From: an uncultured Lachnospiraceae bacterium
Lineage (GTDB): Bacteria > Bacillota > Clostridia > Lachnospirales > Lachnospiraceae
DNA: 20,748 nucleotides
Direction: 5' to 3'
Assembly (NCBI GenBank): GCA_937877165.1
Contig: CALEFO010000009.1
Coordinates: 1 to 20,748 of the forward strand
Shown here: one piece after another, positions 15,657 through 20,748 of the stretch
How the letters are laid out: the number at the start of each line of letters is the position of its first letter
Position numbering within the stretch: position 1 is the first letter of the stretch
Position numbers and translations under genes: made by a program
Notes under the pieces: model-generated
Told to the model about the DNA's origin: nothing
The model's input: the letters and a program-made list of their open reading frames with translations, nothing else
The model's database searches: none

Positions 15657-16499
15657 CTTCTGTCCCTGGACCTTCGTCTTCTCTACAATTCCCGGATCCA
15701 GCGTCTCATTCATGCTGCCCGTGCGGTAGCCCTGCAGATCCATGGTCACGTAGGAGAAGCCGTAGCTCTTGAACGCGCTTGTGATCTCCTCACGGCGGGA
15801 AAGAAGCTTCTCAAATTCCGAAGGGTCCACCTCAATGCGCGCGAGATTCTCATGAATCCGGACGCGCAGCTGATGAAAGCCCATGTTCAGGAGAAGCTCC
15901 TCCGCCTGATCCACCATCTTCAGCTTCTTCTCCGAGATCGTCTCGCCGTAGACAAAGCGGGACGCAAGGCAGGCGTAGGACTGCTTCCTCCAGGTCGGAA
16001 GACCGAGCTCCTTCGAGATCTCACGGATTTCTTCCTTCATCAATCCCGCCTCGCGAAGCGGCGAGCGGATTCCCAGCTCCTTAATCGCAATCATGCCGGG
16101 TCGGAAGTCACCGGTGTCATCCACGTTCGATCCCTCCGCGACCTCGGAAAGTCCGTTTTCTGCAGCCAGCTTCTGCAGCTGCTCGAATAACGAGTGCTTG
16201 CAGAGATAGCACCGGTTGACCGGATTCTCCCGGTAGCCCGGAACGTTGATCTCATTGGATTCGAAGACAACCTGCCGGATGTTTCTGCCATCACAGAAGT
16301 CCTTTGCTTCCCTCGCCTCGCGGGAAGGGAAGGTCTCCGATGCCGCCGTGAAGGCCACAGCCTTTTCTCCAAGGACATCATGCGCCACGGTCAGAAGGAG
16401 CGTCGAATCCACGCCTCCGGAAAAGGCAACGGCAACACTTCCCATGTCCTTCAGAATCGATTTCAATGTCTCATATTTCTTTTGTGTTAATTCTCTCAT
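15651..16499 (-). CDS. larE: ATP-dependent pyridinium sulfur insertase LarE
   Basis: Activates the carboxylates of the LarB product with ATP and inserts sulfur for the nickel-pincer nucleotide. The 282 residues include the PP-loop SGGVDST (27-33), NRCYLCKHSLF (95-105), EGSNVDDTGDFRPG (122-135) and KQSYACLASRF (172-182). C177 corresponds to the cysteine that donates sulfur in the Lactiplantibacillus enzyme. C97 and C100 make a CxxC, giving the three-cysteine pattern of LarE proteins that bind a [4Fe-4S] cluster, so this one may be catalytic rather than sacrificial. It starts two bases after the cyclo-ligase stop without a strong ribosome-binding site, which points to translational coupling. 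larC and larA are not in the window. Confidence 0.93.
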   Translation of the reverse strand: MRELTQKKYETLKSILKDMGSVAVAFSGGVDSTLLLTVAHDVLGEKAVAFTAASETFPSREAREAKDFCDGRNIRQVVFESNEINVPGYRENPVNRCYLCKHSLFEQLQKLAAENGLSEVAEGSNVDDTGDFRPGMIAIKELGIRSPLREAGLMKEEIREISKELGLPTWRKQSYACLASRFVYGETISEKKLKMVDQAEELLLNMGFHQLRVRIHENLARIEVDPSEFEKLLSRREEITSAFKSYGFSYVTMDLQGYRTGSMNETLDPGIVEKTKVQGQKA

Positions 16500-16501
16500 C
16501 T

Positions 16502-17110
16502 TTAAAAATACGCTCTCTCTGGTGTCACTACCAGGTCCATCGGAATGTCTTCCTGTCCCATCGGAACCTCATCCACGATCTGCTCGTTGAACGCCATGCC
16601 GATCGCCATTTTCTTGCAAAAGCCTGCAAGATACCGATCGTAGTAGCCTGCTCCGAAGCCGATCCGTCCGAGCTTTGCGTCAAAGGCAAGCCCGGGCACC
16701 AGAATCATACAGTTCTGTGCCGAATCCAGTGAAATGTGCGTGGTGTACGGAAAAAGCCTGGCCGGGTCCGCCTCCGGCTCGAGAATGCCGTGCTCATTTC
16801 TTACAAGAAGAGAGGGATCCTCACACAGGAAAAAGTCCATCTTTCCGTGCGGAAGAACCTTCGGCACGTAGACCTTCTTCTCATCCCGGATCGCCTGACG
16901 AATCAGTCCCGACGTGTCCACCTCGGAGCCGAACGACACATAGCTTAAAATGCAGACGGCGCTCTCATACAGCTCCGTATTCAGAATCATATTCGTGATG
17001 GCCTGATTCTCCGCTTCCCGCGTCTTCGCCGGAATGGAATCCCGGACCTCCTTCATTTTCCTGCGCAGCTCTTCCTTCTGCCGGTCAAACTCCATCTGAC
17101 TGGTCATCAT
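16502..17110 (-). CDS. 5-Formyltetrahydrofolate cyclo-ligase (MTHFS)
   Basis: Converts 5-formyl-THF to 5,10-methenyl-THF with ATP, returning an inhibitory storage folate to the one-carbon pool. The 202 residues begin with the basic helix KEELRRKMKEVRDSIPAK typical of the family and carry VPGLAFD (138-144) and RIGFGAGYYDRYL (149-161), the substrate and ATP-site motif. Its ATG at 17110 overlaps the proB stop (TGATG), and a second ATG follows at once at 17107, so the exact start is open by one codon. The overlap implies co-translation with proB. larE follows two bases after its stop. Confidence 0.94.
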   Translation of the reverse strand: MMTSQMEFDRQKEELRRKMKEVRDSIPAKTREAENQAITNMILNTELYESAVCILSYVSFGSEVDTSGLIRQAIRDEKKVYVPKVLPHGKMDFFLCEDPSLLVRNEHGILEPEADPARLFPYTTHISLDSAQNCMILVPGLAFDAKLGRIGFGAGYYDRYLAGFCKKMAIGMAFNEQIVDEVPMGQEDIPMDLVVTPERAYF

Positions 17111-18036
17111 CAGTAGGTCTCCTCCACATATTCAATGAGATCAAAGGTGGGATCCTCGTTTGCACGGAACAGGGTCCCTACATTCTCTCCGTTCATGACA
17201 TCCGCGATCACGCCGACGCCGTTTTTCGTATTCACAATCAGCATATCACAGCCGGAGGCCGTCGCCATCCTGGCCGCGTGAAGCTTCGTGTTCATGCCGC
17301 CGGTTCCGACGCCGCTTCCTGTTGTCTCCTTGCCCATGTTCATGATTTCTTCCGTAAGCTGCGGAACATACTCAATGAACTTCGCATGCAGATTGCTCCT
17401 CGGATCATCCGTGTACAGGCCGTCAACATCCGAAAGAAGAATCAGAAGATCCGCCTTCAGAATAGAGGCGACCATCGCCGACAGGGAATCGTTGTCGCCA
17501 AGCTTGTACTCCAGTGTCGCCACGACATCGTTCTCATTGACGATCGGGATGACACCAAGTCCCAGAAGCTCCTCAATGGTTCCCTCCAGATTCTCGCGGC
17601 TCGTCGGATTGACAATCGTCGTCTTCGTCATCAGAACCTGTCCCGTAAGCTGATTGTACTCCTCGAAGAACTTCTGATAAATCATGATGAGTCTTGCCTG
17701 ACCGATGGAGGCGCAGGCCTGCTTGCGGCTCATTCTGCCCGCGTCATGGGCAAGAATGCCCCGGTCCTCCCCGAGAACCTCACGTCCCACCGCTGTCGCT
17801 CCGGAGGAAACCAGAATCACTTCCTTTCCCTGATTCTTAAGGTCTGCAAGCTCCTCTGCCAGATGATCGATCCGGTGATAGTCAAGACGCCCGGTTTCCG
17901 GGTGAAGAAGTGAAGACGAGCCGATTTTGACAACGATCCGCTTCCGGTTCTTCAAGCCGCTCCGGTAGGAAAGGTTTTCCTCTGTTTCCTTCTGTGTCAC
18001 TTCCTTCTGTACAAACAGCTGCTGACAAAAATGCAC
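17110..18036 (-). CDS. proB: Glutamate 5-kinase, short form without PUA domain
   Basis: Phosphorylates glutamate to glutamyl 5-phosphate, the first step of proline synthesis. An amino-acid-kinase fold fills residues about 33-300: VVKIGSSSL, VSSGATAVGR, VNENDVV, SDVDGLYTDDPR and GTGGMNTKLHAA. The C-terminal PUA domain of the E. coli type is absent. The start is GTG at 18036, well supported by AAGGAG six bases upstream. This adds about 30 polar residues before the kinase fold, an unusual N-terminal extension. proA, the usual partner, does not follow; the next gene is the folate cyclo-ligase, overlapping by one base. Regulation by proline feedback is typical of the family but not visible here. 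Confidence 0.95.
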   Translation of the reverse strand: MHFCQQLFVQKEVTQKETEENLSYRSGLKNRKRIVVKIGSSSLLHPETGRLDYHRIDHLAEELADLKNQGKEVILVSSGATAVGREVLGEDRGILAHDAGRMSRKQACASIGQARLIMIYQKFFEEYNQLTGQVLMTKTTIVNPTSRENLEGTIEELLGLGVIPIVNENDVVATLEYKLGDNDSLSAMVASILKADLLILLSDVDGLYTDDPRSNLHAKFIEYVPQLTEEIMNMGKETTGSGVGTGGMNTKLHAARMATASGCDMLIVNTKNGVGVIADVMNGENVGTLFRANEDPTFDLIEYVEETY

Positions 18037-18042
18037 GATTTA

Positions 18043-18048
18043 CTCCTT
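18043..18048 (-). promoter_or_regulatory. Ribosome-binding site that fixes the proB GTG start
   Basis: AAGGAG on the minus strand lies six bases before GTG 18036 and in the 31-base gap after the COG2509 gene. It decides in favour of the long proB reading over internal starts nearer to the kinase fold. Confidence 0.7.
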
Positions 18049-18067
18049 TTCTTCTTTCCGATTCTGC

Positions 18068-19702
18068 TCATCGGAAAGGCCGGTATTTTCTTCCAATTGC
18101 TTCCGCCGTCTTGATGCCGTCCACAGCCGCCGACATGATTCCGCCGGCGTATCCTGCTCCTTCCCCGCAGGGGTACAGGCCAGAAAGGCCAGACATGCTG
18201 TCCTCTCCCCGAAGAATCCGAACCGGACAGCTCGTTCTCGACTCCAGCCCGATGACGTAGCAGTCCCTTCCGTCAAACCCTTCCATCCGCTGTCCGAACT
18301 GGTGCATTCCCTCGACGAAATCCTCAGAAAGCTGCTTCGTCAAAAGTGTGTGAAGGGCGCCAGGCGCCGACGCTCCGCGGATGCAGAGCTCTTCCGATGA
18401 TGGGACCTCTTCGTCCTTTTTCTTCTCCTCAAACGAGGAAAATCGCTGCACGGGGACTTTCCCCTCCGCAAGGTTCCATGCCTTTTCCTCGAGCCTTTCC
18501 TGAAAAACAAGGCCGTCCAGAACGCCGTCTCCACCGAAGTCCTCCGGCCCCACCGTCATGACAATGGCGCTGTTGGCTCTTTCCGCATCTCTTTTATAAT
18601 CGCTCATGCCGTTTACGGCAAGGCGTTTTTCTTCGGACGAAGCATTGACAACAAATCCTCCCGGGCACATGCAGAACGAATACACGCCGTGTCCATTTGC
18701 CGCTCTCGCCGTCAATTTGTAGCTGGAGGCAGCAAGATGCAGCCGCTCAAGCTCGTTTGGATCCGCAATTCCGTACTGGGCATGATTGATCAAAGTCTGC
18801 GGATGAGAAACCCGGAAGCCAACGGCGAAATTCTTCGCTTCCATCGGAACCTGCAGGCGATGCAGCATCCGGATGGTGTCCCGTGCACTGTGGCCGGGAG
18901 CCAGAATGACGGTGTTCGTCCACAGAATCTCGCCGGTTCCGCGGATCCTGACTCCAGAAACTCTGCCATCCTGTACCAAAAGGCTGTCCGCACAAGTTTC
19001 AAAACGGATTTCACCGCCAAGGCGCGTGATCTCTTCCCGAAGGTTTCGGATCACGCTGCGCAGCCGGTCCGTTCCGATGTGCGGAATCTGCTCGTAGGCA
19101 ATGTCCTCTGGCGCTCCCGCCAAAAGAAAGCAACGAAGAACCTCCGTGACGCGCCCTGCTTTGTCCTTTACATTGGACGTGAGCTTTCCATCGGAAAAGG
19201 TTCCTGCACCGCCCTCACCGAACTGAATATTGGACTCCGGATTCAGTTCGCCGCTTCTGAAAAAGTGCTCCACACTCTCAATGCGCTCTTCCATCCTCTG
19301 TCCGCGCTCCAGCACAAGGGGCCGGTATCCTGCCCTTGCAAGCTCCAGCGCACAGAAAATTCCGGCAGGTCCGAAGCCGATGATCACGGGGCGGTCCGAA
19401 AGCTCCTTCGCTCCCTCCTCAGGCGTTGGAAACACATAAGGAGTTTCCTTTGTCAGCCGAAGATTCGGCGTTCCCTTTGAGAGCCTTGCTGCCAGCTTTT
19501 CCTCTCTCTCTCTGGAACAAAGCTGAACACGGACCGAATAGACGTCCCAGAGAACCGGCTTTTTTCTTGCATCCACCGAATGATGAGAGAGCCTCCATGT
19601 AAAGGACTCTTCCTTCGGAAGACGCAGTATTTTCCGGATTTTTCCCTCAAGAAGGGACCGGTCGCTTCCGCAGGGAAGCTTGATCTGACTGATTTCAATC
19701 AT
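18068..19702 (-). CDS. NAD(P)/FAD-dependent flavoprotein, COG2509 family
   Basis: A 544-residue predicted FAD-binding dehydrogenase. The first 100 residues form the small N-terminal domain seen in this family. The dinucleotide-binding loop VIIGFGPAGIFCALELARAG follows (GFGPAG at 109-114, acidic end in LVLERG), then QFGEGGAGTFSDGKL (160-174) and a C-terminal FAD motif YPCGEGAGYAGGIMSAAVDG. There is no signal peptide or iron-sulfur cysteine pattern. The ATG at 19702, with GAGG six bases upstream, is preferred to an ORF start at 19783 that would run back into the preceding gene. It begins one base after that gene's stop, so the two flavoproteins are probably made together. The substrate of this family is not established. 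Confidence 0.88.
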   Translation of the reverse strand: MIEISQIKLPCGSDRSLLEGKIRKILRLPKEESFTWRLSHHSVDARKKPVLWDVYSVRVQLCSREREEKLAARLSKGTPNLRLTKETPYVFPTPEEGAKELSDRPVIIGFGPAGIFCALELARAGYRPLVLERGQRMEERIESVEHFFRSGELNPESNIQFGEGGAGTFSDGKLTSNVKDKAGRVTEVLRCFLLAGAPEDIAYEQIPHIGTDRLRSVIRNLREEITRLGGEIRFETCADSLLVQDGRVSGVRIRGTGEILWTNTVILAPGHSARDTIRMLHRLQVPMEAKNFAVGFRVSHPQTLINHAQYGIADPNELERLHLAASSYKLTARAANGHGVYSFCMCPGGFVVNASSEEKRLAVNGMSDYKRDAERANSAIVMTVGPEDFGGDGVLDGLVFQERLEEKAWNLAEGKVPVQRFSSFEEKKKDEEVPSSEELCIRGASAPGALHTLLTKQLSEDFVEGMHQFGQRMEGFDGRDCYVIGLESRTSCPVRILRGEDSMSGLSGLYPCGEGAGYAGGIMSAAVDGIKTAEAIGRKYRPFR

Positions 19703-19703
19703 C

Positions 19704-20748
19704 CTATACCTCGCTGAAGCAAAACCGCGAAGGCGCAGCCGGCGCTTTCTTCTGCAGCATTGCACGCGCCGCCTCCCCCGCAAGAAATCCAGAGTGCATG
19801 GCCCACGTCAGGTTGTAGCCGCCGCAGACTCCGTCCACATCCAGAATCTCCCCGGCGAAGAACAGCCCTTGCGCAAAACGGGATTCCATGGCATCCGAAA
19901 CCTCACAAAGCAAAACCCCGCCAGCCGTCACCTGTGCCTTCTCAAAGTCCGCTGTTTTCGTAATCCGGACCTTCTTGCTCCGCATGCTGTCAAGAAGCTT
20001 TTCCGGAATGCCTGCATTCTTCAGATTGCCGATCTTTTTCTCCCGCGCCTCACCAAGACCAGCAATCAGATACGCCGCAATTTTGTCCGGAACAAGTCCG
20101 AGGCAGAGGTCTCCCAGCGTATCACGATCGGACATCTGCCGGAGCCGCCTTTCCTTTTCCTGCTCCCAGCTTCGTTCGGAAAGCTCCGGAAGGAAATCAA
20201 GAACCGTGGTGATTTCCTTCTCCGGTGTATCCTTCCTGGCCCGCGCCGCATAGCGCGAAACCTGAAAGACCGGAATTCCGCTGATGCCGTCCGCCGTCAT
20301 CTGGATTTCACCAATGTCCTCCGCCGCCTTTTCCCCATCAAGGAAAAGCTGCACGTGTGCTGCGGTCCGAACTCCGGAGGCAAGCTTCCGGTACGGATCA
20401 TCCGTATAAAGGGCGCAAAGGGCAGGAACCGGCTCCTTCACCGAATGCCCGAGGCTCTTCGCGATCCGGTAACCGTCCCCCATACAATGGTATGTTCCGG
20501 ACACCATCCCGCCGCAGGCAAGAATCACAGCAGCTGCCGAAATGGAAAAGGCAGCTTCCGGTCCCTCTCCCGTTACGGAAAAGGTCCCATCCCTCTTTTT
20601 CCGGACCGCGCCTGCGCGGTATCTTCGAAGGATCCGGATTCCGGACTGCTCCGCTCTCCGAAGAAGCGCCTGAAGAACCGTTGCCGCCTGATCCGTCCGC
20701 GGATAGACATACCCGTTTCTTTCATGGGTGAGAACGCCAAGAGAAGCC
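19704..20748 (-). CDS. BaiN/HI0933-family NAD(P)/FAD-dependent oxidoreductase, N-terminus outside window
   Basis: The reading frame is open from the window edge (codons start at 20747) to the stop at 19704, giving about 347 residues; full members have about 400, so the N-terminal FAD-binding loop is probably just outside. Visible marks are LTHERNGYVYPRTDQAATVL near the start, AVILACGGM and then GDGYRIAKSLGHSVKEPVPAL, and the C-terminal FAD motif GEILDVDGVCGGYNLTWAMHSGFLAGEAA. The family includes E. coli YhiN and proteins named BaiN in bile-acid-converting Clostridia, but its native substrate is uncertain and bile-acid work should not be assumed. It is followed after one base by the COG2509 flavoprotein. 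Confidence 0.9.
   Translation of the reverse strand, partial: ASLGVLTHERNGYVYPRTDQAATVLQALLRRAEQSGIRILRRYRAGAVRKKRDGTFSVTGEGPEAAFSISAAAVILACGGMVSGTYHCMGDGYRIAKSLGHSVKEPVPALCALYTDDPYRKLASGVRTAAHVQLFLDGEKAAEDIGEIQMTADGISGIPVFQVSRYAARARKDTPEKEITTVLDFLPELSERSWEQEKERRLRQMSDRDTLGDLCLGLVPDKIAAYLIAGLGEAREKKIGNLKNAGIPEKLLDSMRSKKVRITKTADFEKAQVTAGGVLLCEVSDAMESRFAQGLFFAGEILDVDGVCGGYNLTWAMHSGFLAGEAARAMLQKKAPAAPSRFCFSEV

Noticed and set aside
17278..17913. A 211-codon plus-strand frame opposite proB
   Set aside because: It is a shadow of proB codon usage, with no ribosome-binding site or recognisable protein.

Overview
The window looks like a stretch of core chromosome from a fairly GC-rich Clostridia bacterium, most likely of the Lachnospiraceae type. 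That placement is inferred from the style of the proteins (short ACT-type SerA with a DUF1015 partner, PUA-less glutamate kinase, YajC beside Tgt, a BaiN/HI0933 flavoprotein beside a COG2509 flavoprotein). No marker gene fixes it. Every convincing gene is on the minus strand, so transcription runs from high to low coordinates.

Layout in order of transcription. (1) 20748-15651: a BaiN/HI0933-family flavoprotein cut by the window edge, a COG2509 flavoprotein, proB (glutamate 5-kinase), 5-formyl-THF cyclo-ligase and larE. Spacings are 1, 31, -1 and 2 bases, which looks like one operon. (2) 15575-11652: larB, a histidine phosphatase, a lactonase-family beta-propeller and aroC (chorismate synthase). 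A 66-bp repeat precedes larB, and a tandem pair of 102-bp three-hairpin repeats lies in the larB 3' end and the gap after it. (3) 11561-9882: tgt and yajC, separated by a perfect 15-bp hairpin and a promoter for yajC; yajC ends at a good intrinsic terminator. (4) 9800-182: a large multi-hairpin element, then leuB-ilvD-ilvB (branched-chain amino acids), a secreted L,D-transpeptidase, serC-serA (serine) and a DUF1015 gene. A second copy of the 66-bp repeat lies between serA and the DUF1015 gene. (5) 52-1: the 5' two thirds of a tRNA-Thr(CGU) with its own sigma-A-type promoter.

The genes are mainly anabolic: valine/isoleucine/leucine, serine, proline, chorismate, folate salvage and queuosine tRNA modification. 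LarB and LarE make steps of the nickel-pincer nucleotide cofactor, but LarC and the lactate racemase LarA are not in view. SerA and SerC are present without a recognisable SerB phosphatase; the DUF1015 protein next to them carries an ADGHHR motif and could act on serine or phosphoserine.

No phage, insertion sequence, CRISPR array or defence system is visible. The least explained material is non-coding: two 66-bp copies of one repeat, the 102-bp tandem hairpin repeat (copies differ by a compensatory base-pair change), the 149-base nested structure before leuB, and a 17-bp ilvD-ilvB hairpin whose only non-Watson-Crick pairs are G-U in the sense RNA.
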